Source: Chitinophagaceae bacterium
Lineage (GTDB): Bacteria > Bacteroidota > Bacteroidia > Chitinophagales > Chitinophagaceae
Direction of reading: 5' to 3'
Length of the DNA: 64,000 nucleotides
NCBI GenBank assembly: GCA_018335935.1
Contig: JAGXRG010000012.1
Coordinates: 62,001-126,000, forward strand
Positions 1 to 7,851 of the stretch are shown here, one piece after another. A model generated the notes under the pieces. That model did not search any database. It saw only the letters and a program-made list of their open reading frames with translations, and was not told the origin of the DNA. The first letter of the stretch is position 1, and every line of letters starts with the position of its first letter. Both the position numbers and the translations under genes were made by a program.

Positions 1-606
1 GATGATTTAATGTTGAGAAGAAATTTCGAAACATTTATATCAACACAATCAGATACGCATATTGCATTTAGTTGCAATAGTATTGAACAGTTCTTAGAAA
101 AAAGGGGAAATATAGATGAGCCAGATCTTGTATTTATAGATCTTGGTTTACCTGGCATCCCTGGAAAAGAAGGAATAACATTTATACGTGAAATCTGGAA
201 CGAAACACATGTTGTTGTTATTACCGGAAATGATGATGAAGAAACTATTTACAATTGTATTGAGAGAGGAGCAAATGGATATGTTTTAAAGCCCTTCAAA
301 ATACAAGAATTGTTAAACCAAATCGACATCATCAGAAATGGTGGAGCACTATTATCTCCTCAAGTTGCATTAAAGCTTTTTCATCAAATACAAAAGCAAA
401 CTGTAACCTTAGAGACCAATAATTATGGCTTTACACCAAGAGAAAAACAAGTGGTTGATGAATTATTAAAAGGTTTATCCTACAAAGAAATAGCACAAGT
501 GCTGGGCATTTCTTCTACTACTGTTAACGATCACTTAAAAAATGTGTATCGGAAAATGGGGGTAAGAACAAAAGCCGAGCTAATGCGAAAGATATTGAAA
601 ATTTAG
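1..606 (+). CDS. LuxR/NarL-family response regulator, 5' end cut by the window edge
   Basis: DNA-binding response regulator. The first visible codons read Asp-Asp-Leu in the same frame as the first Met at position 10, and Asp-Asp is the acidic pocket of a receiver domain, so the real start lies upstream of the window and the Met at 10 is internal. The receiver has the phospho-acceptor Asp in FIDLGLPG (about visible codon 47), the switch Thr in VVITGND and the Lys in VLKPF. A C-terminal LuxR-type helix-turn-helix follows (TPREKQVVDELLKG, then SYKEIAQVLGISSTTVNDHL). It ends 3 bases before the histidine kinase gene, so the two are probably co-transcribed and the kinase is its likely partner. Target genes cannot be read from the sequence. 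Confidence 0.9.
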   Translation, partial: DDLMLRRNFETFISTQSDTHIAFSCNSIEQFLEKRGNIDEPDLVFIDLGLPGIPGKEGITFIREIWNETHVVVITGNDDEETIYNCIERGANGYVLKPFKIQELLNQIDIIRNGGALLSPQVALKLFHQIQKQTVTLETNNYGFTPREKQVVDELLKGLSYKEIAQVLGISSTTVNDHLKNVYRKMGVRTKAELMRKILKI

Positions 607-609
607 ATT

Positions 610-2502
610 ATGCTTAACTCGTACTCAACAAATGAATCAAACCTTGTCATGACTGAAAGCTTAGATTTCATTTTTGAGTCGGTTCAGTTAGCAATACTTA
701 TTGAGAATACAGAAAGAAAAATTGAATTTGTAAATCCTCTTTTCTGTAATTTATTTCAACTTAAATATACACCCCAACAACTCATTAATACTAAAGTATT
801 AGCAACAGCTAATTTGTTTAGCTTAATATTTGAGAAATCTGCTCAGTTTGAAAAAACAATTATTGAATATCCTGAAAATGCAGAATTAGTTAAAAGTGAA
901 GTTTGGAAACTGAGAAATGGTAAAACACTATTGAGAGATTATTTACCCATTTATAATGGAAATACACTTAATGGTCATATCTGGATTTATAGAGAACAAA
1001 AACTAAGTACTTCTTCTTTTTATAAAGAAAATAATAGTGCACTTTTAGAAAATGCACTACATAATATACCTGGCGAAATAGCCATTTTTAACTTAGACAA
1101 TCAAATTGTATTTGCAAATAAGGCATATATCAATAGTCACGAAAAAAGAAAATGGGCTGTTGGTAAAACACTAACTCAATATTTTTCGTATGCTAACTTA
1201 TCATTAGAAACAGCAAAAAATAGAGTTGACAATATCTCAAAAGTTATTGAACACAAAAAAGCAATAGTTTGGGAAGAAGTTTCTATATCACCACTTCAAC
1301 AAACCCAGTATTTATTAAGAACCTGTCACCCTGTATTTAATGAGAATGGAGAAATTGAAAGTGTAATTGAACAAAGTATTGATATTTCTGAACAAAAAAA
1401 TCTGGAGTTCAAACTCAAAAAATCTACCGATCAATTTTTTAATACTTTAAACTCTGTTAATGATGTTGTAATTCATACAGATGATGAATTAAAACTGAAG
1501 TTTGTAAACAAAGCTTGGCAAGAGCTAAGTGGCCAATTGGCAGAACAATATCAGTCAAAGCCTATATTTGATTTACTTTCTATTAAACGATACGACCTTT
1601 ATGCAAAAGTATTTAGCATACTTGCTGGAAAACAAACTGGTCATGAAGGAGAAGTAAGTATTTTAAGTAAAGAAGGTAAAGAAAAGATATTAAAATACAA
1701 TTTACAACGCTCATTTGACGTTGAAGAGGATAAACATGGTATTTTGGCAACTTTAACAGATATTACAAATCATAAATTGCAAGAAACTCAACTATTAGAA
1801 CTCGTAAAAAAGGAAAAAGAACTCAACGAGTTAAAAACTGCATTCGTTAATATGGTATCTCACGAATTGAGAACACCACTTACTGTAATTTCTTCAAGTG
1901 CTGAAATTTTAGAGTTAATGATTCAAACTGGAAAAAGTTATGAAGAAGTTTGTGTGTACACTAAACAAATTATAGATGAAGTAGATAAAATGACTTCATT
2001 TATGCAAGATCTTTTAATGGTGAGTAAAATTGAAGCTGGTAAAATTGTTGTTCATACATCGTTTGTTGACATTGTACAGTTTGTTCAAAGAATTTGCGAT
2101 GCTAACTTTAATCCATGGAAAGATGGAAGAAAAATTGAAGTGGAAGTAAAGCGAGAACCTGTAAAAGCATCTATAGACCAAAAAATGCTAGAACACGCTT
2201 TACAAAATATTATACAAAATGCTTTTAAATATTCTTCAGGAAAAGCAAATCCAAAACTTAGACTTAGTTTTTCAAAAACCTATTTTACTATTTCTGTTAT
2301 AGATAATGGAATTGGAATTCCGAAAAATGAAATGGAAAATTTATTTACCTCTTTTTTCAGAGCTACTAATACATCTAATATATCAGGTACTGGAATAGGA
2401 TTAATTGTTACCAAATATTTTACAGAGCAACATAAAGGTTATGTTACTGTTAAAAGTATTATGAATAAAGGCAGTATATTTACACTTAAACTGCCATACT
2501 AA
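610..2502 (+). CDS. multi-PAS sensor histidine kinase
   Basis: Sensor kinase of 630 residues with no clear membrane segment or signal peptide, so probably cytoplasmic. Three PAS-like regions (about residues 15-130, 145-262 and 275-390) precede a HisKA dimerisation domain with the phospho-acceptor His418 in VSHELRTPL. The ATPase domain shows the N box (Asn537 in IIQNAFKYS), the G1 box (Asp565 in IDNGIGIP) and a G2 box (SGTGIGL). It lies 3 bases after a LuxR-type regulator and 5 bases before a single-domain receiver, which suggests a phosphorelay or branched pathway with two receivers. The bound signal is unknown; PAS domains often sense redox state, oxygen or small ligands. Confidence 0.93.
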   Translation: MLNSYSTNESNLVMTESLDFIFESVQLAILIENTERKIEFVNPLFCNLFQLKYTPQQLINTKVLATANLFSLIFEKSAQFEKTIIEYPENAELVKSEVWKLRNGKTLLRDYLPIYNGNTLNGHIWIYREQKLSTSSFYKENNSALLENALHNIPGEIAIFNLDNQIVFANKAYINSHEKRKWAVGKTLTQYFSYANLSLETAKNRVDNISKVIEHKKAIVWEEVSISPLQQTQYLLRTCHPVFNENGEIESVIEQSIDISEQKNLEFKLKKSTDQFFNTLNSVNDVVIHTDDELKLKFVNKAWQELSGQLAEQYQSKPIFDLLSIKRYDLYAKVFSILAGKQTGHEGEVSILSKEGKEKILKYNLQRSFDVEEDKHGILATLTDITNHKLQETQLLELVKKEKELNELKTAFVNMVSHELRTPLTVISSSAEILELMIQTGKSYEEVCVYTKQIIDEVDKMTSFMQDLLMVSKIEAGKIVVHTSFVDIVQFVQRICDANFNPWKDGRKIEVEVKREPVKASIDQKMLEHALQNIIQNAFKYSSGKANPKLRLSFSKTYFTISVIDNGIGIPKNEMENLFTSFFRATNTSNISGTGIGLIVTKYFTEQHKGYVTVKSIMNKGSIFTLKLPY

Positions 2503-2507
2503 TCATA

Positions 2508-2885
2508 ATGAAAAATTACTCTATTCTTTTAGTTGAAGATGAGTTAGCTATTCTAAATAATTTAGGAACCATTTTAGAAATTTCTGGTTATAAATGTTAT
2601 AAAGCAAATTCTGCTTTTGAAGCACTGGAACATTTAGAAAATATTACACCTCAACTTATTTTATGCGATGTAATGATGCCAGAAATGGACGGATTTGAAC
2701 TACTGCAAAAAATTCGACAAAACCCCAAAACAGCATCCATTCCATTTTGTTTTCTTTCTGCAAGAGCAGATATATTAGATATTGACTATGGCCTTTCTCT
2801 TGGTGCCAATGGCTATATAACAAAACCTTTTACAGCAAAAGATTTAATTCAAACTGTTCAGAAACTTTTACCTAAAGATGAGTAA
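2508..2885 (+). CDS. CheY-like single-domain response regulator
   Basis: A 125-residue stand-alone receiver domain. It has the acidic residues in LLVEDE, the phospho-acceptor Asp54 in CDVMMPEMDG, the conserved Ser in CFLSARAD and Lys106 in ITKPF. There is no output domain, so it acts either as a phosphate shuttle or through protein contacts. It starts 5 bases after the histidine kinase gene and its last 8 bases overlap the following methyltransferase gene, so the four genes form one tight transcription unit. Confidence 0.92.
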   Translation: MKNYSILLVEDELAILNNLGTILEISGYKCYKANSAFEALEHLENITPQLILCDVMMPEMDGFELLQKIRQNPKTASIPFCFLSARADILDIDYGLSLGANGYITKPFTAKDLIQTVQKLLPKDE

Positions 2886-3588
2886 TTCTACTTCATCCAA
2901 CATATACTTAATACCAACAGTATTAGCAGAACAAGCTAATCATACCATTCCTAATTATATAGTTGAAGCCATAAAAGCTTGTGATGTTTTTTTTGTTGAA
3001 AATGAAAAAACAACTAGAAGATATTTTAAAACTTTATGGAAAGAAATGGTTATAGATAATTATCAATGGTATAACATTCATAAAGCCGAACATGAAGTAA
3101 AAAATAGTTTTATTCAAGCCATTAAATTAAATAAAAACATTGGTATTTTAAGCGAAGCTGGCACCCCATGTATTGCAGATCCTGGACAAATTTTAGTTGA
3201 AGTAGCTCATGAACATAAAGCTAAAGTTATTCCTTTAGTTGGTCCTAATAGTATTTTATTAGCCCTAATGGCTAGCGGATTAAATGGTCAATCTTTTCAA
3301 TTTGTTGGTTATTTACCCATAGATTCTAGTGAAAGAAAAAAAAGACTAAAAGAGTTAGAAAATTATTCAATAAATAATAAGTGTTCTCAAATTTTTATTG
3401 AAACTCCTTACAGAAATAATCAAATATTTCAAGATATTATTAAAGTACTAGCACCACAAACCAAACTTTGTATTGCCACAGATATTACTTCTAATCAAGA
3501 ACATATCACTACAAAAACAATTGCCAAATGGCAACATACTAAGATAGACCTACATAAAAAGCCTACAATTTTTCTATTTTTAGCATAG
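2878..3588 (+). CDS. RsmI-like SAM-dependent methyltransferase (tetrapyrrole methylase fold)
   Basis: A 236-residue member of the RsmI/YraL branch of the tetrapyrrole methylase fold, which uses S-adenosylmethionine; RsmI itself 2'-O-methylates C1402 of 16S rRNA. The family motifs are visible: LIPTVL in place of the usual ATPIGNL, SEAGTPCIADPG, VGPNSILLALMASG and FVGYLP. The divergent first motif suggests it is the second, paralogous RsmI-like protein that many Bacteroidota carry, so rRNA specificity is not assured. The ATG overlaps the end of the receiver gene by 8 bases, implying translational coupling. Function as an rRNA methylase is an inference from the family. Confidence 0.8.
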   Translation: MSNSTSSNIYLIPTVLAEQANHTIPNYIVEAIKACDVFFVENEKTTRRYFKTLWKEMVIDNYQWYNIHKAEHEVKNSFIQAIKLNKNIGILSEAGTPCIADPGQILVEVAHEHKAKVIPLVGPNSILLALMASGLNGQSFQFVGYLPIDSSERKKRLKELENYSINNKCSQIFIETPYRNNQIFQDIIKVLAPQTKLCIATDITSNQEHITTKTIAKWQHTKIDLHKKPTIFLFLA

Positions 3589-3596
3589 AAATACAT

Positions 3597-3627
3597 TTGG
3601 TTTATTCTAAAAACACTTGTACATTCG
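3597..3627 (+). promoter_or_regulatory. Bacteroidota-type promoter for rpsP
   Basis: TTGG at 3597-3600, then a 19-base spacer, then TACATTCG at 3620-3627. This fits the phylum's -33/-7 pattern (TTTG, about 19 bases, TAnnTTTG) with a TTCG variant of the -7 box. The ATG of rpsP follows at 3669. Confidence 0.6.
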
Positions 3628-3668
3628 CCGCGAAAATATTTTCATAAACGCCTAAAATTTCTATTTAA

Positions 3669-4163
3669 ATGGCAGTTAAAATCCGCCTGCAAAGACACGG
3701 CAGTAAAAAGCGTCCATTCTACTTTATAGTAGTTGCTGATGCTCGTGCCCCAAGAGATGGTAAATTCATCCAAAAATTGGGAACTTATAACCCACTAACT
3801 GTTCCTGCAACAATTCAGCTTGATCGTCAAAAAGCTTTAGAATGGTTACACAAAGGAGCTCAACCAACCGATACAGTTCATAGAATTTTATCGTTTAAAG
3901 GTGTTTTATTTTTAAAACATTTATTACGTGGTGTTAAATTAGGTTTGTTTGATGATGCTACTGCAATGGAAAAATTCCAAGCATGGCATACAGAACATGA
4001 AGCTAGTCTTCAACGTAGAAACACAGAGCATAAGAAAGTTAGACAATCTAAAAAACAAATGCCTGTTGTAAAAAAAGTTGAAACAGTAGTTGAAGAAGCT
4101 CCAGTAGTTGAAGAAACTCCTGTTGTAGATGAAACAACTTCATCAGAATCTTCAGAGGCGTAA
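3669..4163 (+). CDS. rpsP: 30S ribosomal protein bS16
   Basis: Small-subunit ribosomal protein S16, an early-assembling protein of the 30S body. The conserved core is at the N terminus ([29 protein letters not shown], with GTYNPL further on). At 164 residues it is about twice the length of the E. coli protein: residues from about 85 on form a lineage-specific extension, first basic, then a low-complexity acidic tail with repeated VVEE(A/T)PVV units. Long S16 tails are usual in Bacteroidota. It has its own terminator, so rimM just downstream may be expressed by readthrough. Confidence 0.97.
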   Translation: MAVKIRLQRHGSKKRPFYFIVVADARAPRDGKFIQKLGTYNPLTVPATIQLDRQKALEWLHKGAQPTDTVHRILSFKGVLFLKHLLRGVKLGLFDDATAMEKFQAWHTEHEASLQRRNTEHKKVRQSKKQMPVVKKVETVVEEAPVVEETPVVDETTSSESSEA

Positions 4164-4184
4164 AAAACCTTAAGTTATAATAAG

Positions 4185-4216
4185 AGCCTCAGTTTTCTGA
4201 GGCTTTTGTTTTTTAA
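4185..4216 (+). terminator. intrinsic terminator between rpsP and rimM
   Basis: An 8-bp perfect stem (AGCCTCAG / CTGAGGCT, 4185-4192 with 4197-4204) closed by a TTTT loop and followed by TTTGTTTTTT. It ends only 17 bases before the rimM start codon, so it can act as a partial terminator that sets the rpsP to rimM ratio. Confidence 0.85.
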
Positions 4217-4233
4217 TCATTTAAACTCTCAAC

Positions 4234-4749
4234 TTGCATCAACATATTAAAATAGGAAAATTAGTGGCCACATTTGGTGTTCATGGTCAATTAATACTAA
4301 CCCATAGCTTGGGAAAAAAAACAACTTTTAAAGGTGTTGAAGTATTATTTGTTGAAACTACAAAAAACTCATTACTCCCTTTTTTTATAAAAGAAGTTAA
4401 AGCAAAAACAGTAGATGAAAGTTATGTTTTATTTGAAGATTGCAATAGCAAAGAATCTGCAGCAAGATTTATAAGCAAACCCGTTTGGCTATTGCAAGAA
4501 GATTTTAATAAACTTACAGATAAAAATGCTGCTATTACAATGATTGGCTATCAAGCTTTATCTGTAGATGGGCCAATTGGAATAATACATGAAGTAATTG
4601 AGCAACCACATCAAATTTTATTAACAGTAGATTATAAAGGCAATGAAGCTTATCTACCACTACATGAAGAGAGTTTAATTAAGATTGACCATAAGAAAAA
4701 AGAAGTGCATCTTAATTTACCTGATGGCTTGCTTGAAATTTACGAATAA
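4234..4749 (+). CDS. rimM: 16S rRNA processing protein RimM (TTG start)
   Basis: Ribosome maturation factor that binds S19 and helps assemble the 30S head. At 171 residues it has the usual length and the two-domain layout: an N-terminal RimM domain (IKIGKLVATFGVHGQLILTHSL) and a C-terminal PRC-barrel (MIGYQALS..GPIGIIHEVIEQPHQILLTV, ending EVHLNLPDGLLEIY). The reading frame has no ATG ahead of the conserved IKIGK motif; the TTG at 4234 is the only suitable start. It sits behind rpsP, the normal neighbour, but a terminator hairpin lies between them. trmD and rplS, which follow in many bacteria, are absent here. Confidence 0.95.
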   Translation: MHQHIKIGKLVATFGVHGQLILTHSLGKKTTFKGVEVLFVETTKNSLLPFFIKEVKAKTVDESYVLFEDCNSKESAARFISKPVWLLQEDFNKLTDKNAAITMIGYQALSVDGPIGIIHEVIEQPHQILLTVDYKGNEAYLPLHEESLIKIDHKKKEVHLNLPDGLLEIYE

Positions 4750-4750
4750 A

Positions 4751-4780
4751 AAATCCCAAACTTAAGTTTGGGATTTTTAG
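4751..4780. terminator. bidirectional terminator between rimM and the ABC-F gene
   Basis: A perfect 26-base palindrome (4751-4776, AAATCCCAAACTT and its complement) with A residues on one side and TTTTT on the other, placed between two convergent genes. Confidence 0.88.
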
Positions 4781-4781
4781 T

Positions 4782-6407
4782 TTAGTTGTACATTTCTGCT
4801 CTTAATTCTTTCACTCTTTTATCTTCCATGTATTCATCAAATGTCATTAATCTATCAATGATACCATTTGGTGTTAATTCAATAATTCTATTGGCAACAG
4901 TTTGCATAAAGGTATGGTCATGAGATGTTATTAAAACAATACCAGGAAAGTTCTGACAACCTTCATTAAAGCTTTGTATACTTTCTAAATCTAAGTGATT
5001 CGTTGGTTGGTCTAAAATAACAAGATTCGGATTTTGAAGCATCATTCTACTAATCATACACCTTACCTTTTCTCCCCCACTTAGTACATTTGTTTTCTTC
5101 ATAATATCATCACCACTAAATAACATCTTACCTAAAAACCCTCTTAAAAATGGTTCATCAGCATCAGTAACATGAGCTGGCACAAACTGACGTAGCCAAT
5201 CCATTAAAGTATCTCCACCTTTAAAAAATTCTTCATTCTCATATGGCAAATAAGCTTTTGTAATGGTTGTTCCCCATTCGTATTTGCCTGCATCAGCAGC
5301 TACTTTGTCGTTTATAATCTCAAAGAAATTGGTAACAGCTAAAGGATCTTTACTAAGGAATGCAATCTTCTCACCTTTATTAATACTAAAACTAACTTTA
5401 TCGAAAAGCTTTCTTCCATCTAGGTTTTTAGATAAATTTTCAACATTTAAAATTTGGTTGCCAACTTCTCTTAAAGGTTGAAAAATAATACCAGGATACT
5501 TTCGGTTAGAAGGTTCTATTTCTTCGATAGTTAATTTTTCTAAAGCTTTTTTACGAGAAGTAGCTTGTTTACTTTTACTTGCATTAGCAGAGAAACGTGC
5601 AATAAAATCGAGTAGGGCTTGTCTTTTTTCTTCTGTCTTTTTATTCTTATCGTTGATTTGACGAGACATTAATTGTGAACTCTCGTACCAGAAGGAATAG
5701 TTGCCTGTAAATGTTTTAATCTTGCTTCTATCTACGTCTGCAACGTGAGTACACACTGAATCTAAAAAGTGTCTATCATGACTTACCACCAAAACAATAT
5801 TTGGATAATCTGCTAAGAAGTTTTCTAACCAACCAATAGTTTCAATATCTAAACCATTAGTAGGCTCATCTAACAATAAGATATCTGGATTTCCAAATAA
5901 AGCCTGTGCTAACAAAACACGAACCTTCATATTACCAGGAATATCTTTCATTAAAGTTTGATGAAACTCTTCTGTAACCCCCAAACTTCCTAAAAAAGAT
6001 GCTGCATCACTTTCAGCAGTATAGCCTCCCATTTCACCAAACTCAGCTTCAAGTTCACTTGCTCTCATATAATCATCTTCAGTAGCTTCTGGATCAAGAT
6101 AGATGGCATCTTTTGCTTTCATAACTTCCATCATTTTCTTATGACCCATTAAAACAGTGTTTAAAACAGTTTCATTATCAAACTCAAACTGATTTTGTTT
6201 TAATACAGCCATTCTTTCGCCAGGTGTAATTTCTACATAACCTTTATTAGGTTCAATTTCGCCACTTAATATTTTAAGAAAAGTTGATTTACCTGCACCA
6301 TTTGCTCCAATAACCCCATAACAATTGCCTTTTATGAAATTGATATTCACTTCATCGAACAACACTCTTTTTCCGTAAGCTAATGTTATATTCTTTGCAC
6401 TTAACAT
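4782..6407 (-). CDS. ABC-F family translation factor, YbiT-like, with a degenerate second ATP site
   Basis: A soluble tandem-ATPase ABC-F protein of 541 residues; the family binds the ribosomal E site and acts on stalled or initiating ribosomes. Overall sequence is closest to E. coli YbiT (start, LRVLLAQAL-like signature, and the RFSANASKSKQATSR linker). The first nucleotide-binding domain has an intact Walker A (GANGAGKST, 34-42) and Walker B (LLLDEP, Glu181). In the second domain the P-loop is replaced by SKDPLAVTN (352-360) and the Walker B reads VILDQPTNHLD, with Gln467 where the catalytic Glu should be, although LSGGEK is kept. One consensus ATP site therefore remains. The gene is convergent with rimM and shares its terminator. 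Function in this organism is inferred from family. Confidence 0.9.
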   Translation of the reverse strand: MLSAKNITLAYGKRVLFDEVNINFIKGNCYGVIGANGAGKSTFLKILSGEIEPNKGYVEITPGERMAVLKQNQFEFDNETVLNTVLMGHKKMMEVMKAKDAIYLDPEATEDDYMRASELEAEFGEMGGYTAESDAASFLGSLGVTEEFHQTLMKDIPGNMKVRVLLAQALFGNPDILLLDEPTNGLDIETIGWLENFLADYPNIVLVVSHDRHFLDSVCTHVADVDRSKIKTFTGNYSFWYESSQLMSRQINDKNKKTEEKRQALLDFIARFSANASKSKQATSRKKALEKLTIEEIEPSNRKYPGIIFQPLREVGNQILNVENLSKNLDGRKLFDKVSFSINKGEKIAFLSKDPLAVTNFFEIINDKVAADAGKYEWGTTITKAYLPYENEEFFKGGDTLMDWLRQFVPAHVTDADEPFLRGFLGKMLFSGDDIMKKTNVLSGGEKVRCMISRMMLQNPNLVILDQPTNHLDLESIQSFNEGCQNFPGIVLITSHDHTFMQTVANRIIELTPNGIIDRLMTFDEYMEDKRVKELRAEMYN

Positions 6408-6488
6408 GTTAAAAACTAGTTTTATTTATTTAGAATAGATGTTTACTTTTTTTTCAGGCTGCAAAATTAAGGATTACACTTATCTTTT

Positions 6489-6518
6489 TTGGTAATTAAT
6501 TAGAACTCCTTATCTTCG
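6489..6518 (+). promoter_or_regulatory. Bacteroidota-type promoter for rpsU
   Basis: TTGG at 6489-6492, an 18-base spacer and TATCTTCG at 6511-6518. The -7 box is the TTCG variant also seen in front of rpsP. The expected transcription start is near 6524, just upstream of the SD sequence. Confidence 0.6.
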
Positions 6519-6531
6519 CCGCCCAAACCAT

Positions 6532-6540
6532 TAAGGAGGT
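6532..6540 (+). promoter_or_regulatory. full-length Shine-Dalgarno sequence of rpsU
   Basis: TAAGGAGGT is a perfect 9-base complement of the canonical 3' end of 16S rRNA and ends 9 bases before the ATG at 6550. I see no comparable SD at the other starts I inspected. In Flavobacterium the anti-SD is normally masked by bS21 and neighbours, and ribosomes lacking bS21 can use such sites, so this site fits autoregulation of S21. Confidence 0.9.
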
Positions 6541-6549
6541 ATAAAATTT

Positions 6550-6747
6550 ATGTTAATAATAGACTCAAAAGATTGCGAAAACATCGACAAAGCTCTTAAG
6601 AAATACAAGAAGAAATTTGAAAAGAGCAAAACTTTACTTGATTTAAGAGAAAGACAAGCGTTTACAAAACCGTCTGTAGTTCGTCGTGGACAAGTATTAA
6701 AAGCAATCTACAAGCAACAACTTGCTAGTGGAAAAATAGAAAAGTAG
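6550..6747 (+). CDS. rpsU: 30S ribosomal protein bS21
   Basis: A 65-residue basic protein of the 30S platform near the 16S rRNA 3' end. The family signature is visible (DSKDCENIDKALKKYKKKFEKS, then LRERQAFTKPSVVRR). It is preceded by a perfect SD at 6532-6540, exceptional in this window, and by a TTGG/TATCTTCG promoter. It is followed 60 bases on by a Xer recombinase and then hpf, the usual Bacteroidota order. In this phylum bS21 helps hide the anti-SD of the ribosome, so the strong SD probably lets S21-deficient ribosomes translate this message preferentially. Confidence 0.97.
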   Translation: MLIIDSKDCENIDKALKKYKKKFEKSKTLLDLRERQAFTKPSVVRRGQVLKAIYKQQLASGKIEK

Positions 6748-6807
6748 TTTTTTATTTCCCCAAATATATTTAAGTAGCCTTTAGTTATTACTTTAGGCTA
6801 CTTTTTT

Positions 6808-7701
6808 ATGTCTTCTACTTTACAAATAAAATATCGAATTCCATTTATTGATTATCTTAAATTCGAAAAAAGATATTCGAAACATACTATTACAGCTTAC
6901 GAGACTGATTTAGACCAGTTTTTTAATTTCATTGAAAAACAGTACCAATTATCGAATATAAATGATTTAAGCTCATCTATGGTTAGAACCTGGCTAGCTA
7001 GTTTAAAAGAAGATAAGTTAACTTCAAAGAGCATCAATAGAAAAATATCTTCATTAAAATCTCTAAATAAATATCTACTTAAAAATGGCTTGATAGAAAA
7101 AAGCCCAATGAGCAGTATAGTTTCTCCTAAAATTTCAAAACGATTACCACAGTTTATAGAAGAGCAACAATTAAAAACCTTGTTTGAACATGTTGAATTT
7201 ACTGAGGATTGGAAGCAACAGACTGAAAAAATGGTATTAGAATTATTTTACAATACCGGTATGCGTTTAAGTGAATTGATTAATTTAAAACAACAACAAA
7301 TTGATTTTTCAAATCAGCAACTAAAGGTTTTTGGAAAAGGAAATAAAGAAAGAATTATTCCATTAAGTGAAACGGTGATATTGCATTTAAATAATTACAT
7401 CAGCAATAACCCTACTGAAGAAAAAGTTTGGGTATTTGTTTCAGAGAAAGGGAAAACATTAAACCCTAGATATGTTTATGGCTTTGTAAAAAAATATTTA
7501 TCATTAATTACTACAGTAAATAAAAAAAGTCCACATATTTTACGACATAGCTTTGCCACACATTTAATGAATAATGGTGCTGAAATTAATGCTGTAAAAG
7601 AACTATTGGGCCATAGTAGTTTAGCTGCTACCCAAGTATATACCCACAACAGTATAGAAAAATTAAAAGAAGTTTTTAAAAAAGCACACCCAAAGGCATA
7701 A
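6808..7701 (+). CDS. xerC: tyrosine recombinase XerC/XerD family (chromosome dimer resolution)
   Basis: Site-specific tyrosine recombinase of 297 residues, the usual Xer length. An N-terminal SAM-like core-binding domain (YRIPFIDYLKFEKRYSKHTITAYETDL) precedes the catalytic domain with Arg153 (TGMRLSEL), the beta-hairpin Lys (GKGNKERIIPL), His243-x-x-Arg246 (HILRHSFATHL), His269 (LLGHSS) and the nucleophile Tyr278 (VYTHNS). A second Xer gene lies at 55953-56858. Position between rpsU and hpf is the conserved location of the phylum's chromosomal Xer, so this is a housekeeping enzyme and not a phage or transposon integrase. Which of the two is XerC and which XerD is inferred. Confidence 0.9.
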   Translation: MSSTLQIKYRIPFIDYLKFEKRYSKHTITAYETDLDQFFNFIEKQYQLSNINDLSSSMVRTWLASLKEDKLTSKSINRKISSLKSLNKYLLKNGLIEKSPMSSIVSPKISKRLPQFIEEQQLKTLFEHVEFTEDWKQQTEKMVLELFYNTGMRLSELINLKQQQIDFSNQQLKVFGKGNKERIIPLSETVILHLNNYISNNPTEEKVWVFVSEKGKTLNPRYVYGFVKKYLSLITTVNKKSPHILRHSFATHLMNNGAEINAVKELLGHSSLAATQVYTHNSIEKLKEVFKKAHPKA

Positions 7702-7740
7702 TTTATAACTAATTACTATTGAATTATTAACAAAAATGAG

Positions 7741-7770
7741 TTGGTAAATTCAATTTATTTCACTACTTTG
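7741..7770 (+). promoter_or_regulatory. probable promoter of hpf
   Basis: TTGG at 7741-7744, a 19-base spacer and TACTTTG at 7764-7770, one base short of the TAnnTTTG box. It implies an untranslated leader of roughly 75 bases before the ATG at 7852. Confidence 0.45.
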
Positions 7771-7851
7771 AACTTGTAAATTAAATAGCTTATGTAAAAC
7801 AATACTACACTAAAATGTTCTCTTTATTTTATCACTTTTAAAACGACAATT

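Noticed and set aside
6808-7701. Xer gene as a sign of an integrated element
   Set aside because: Its position between rpsU and hpf is the conserved chromosomal location, and no attachment repeats or phage genes flank it.
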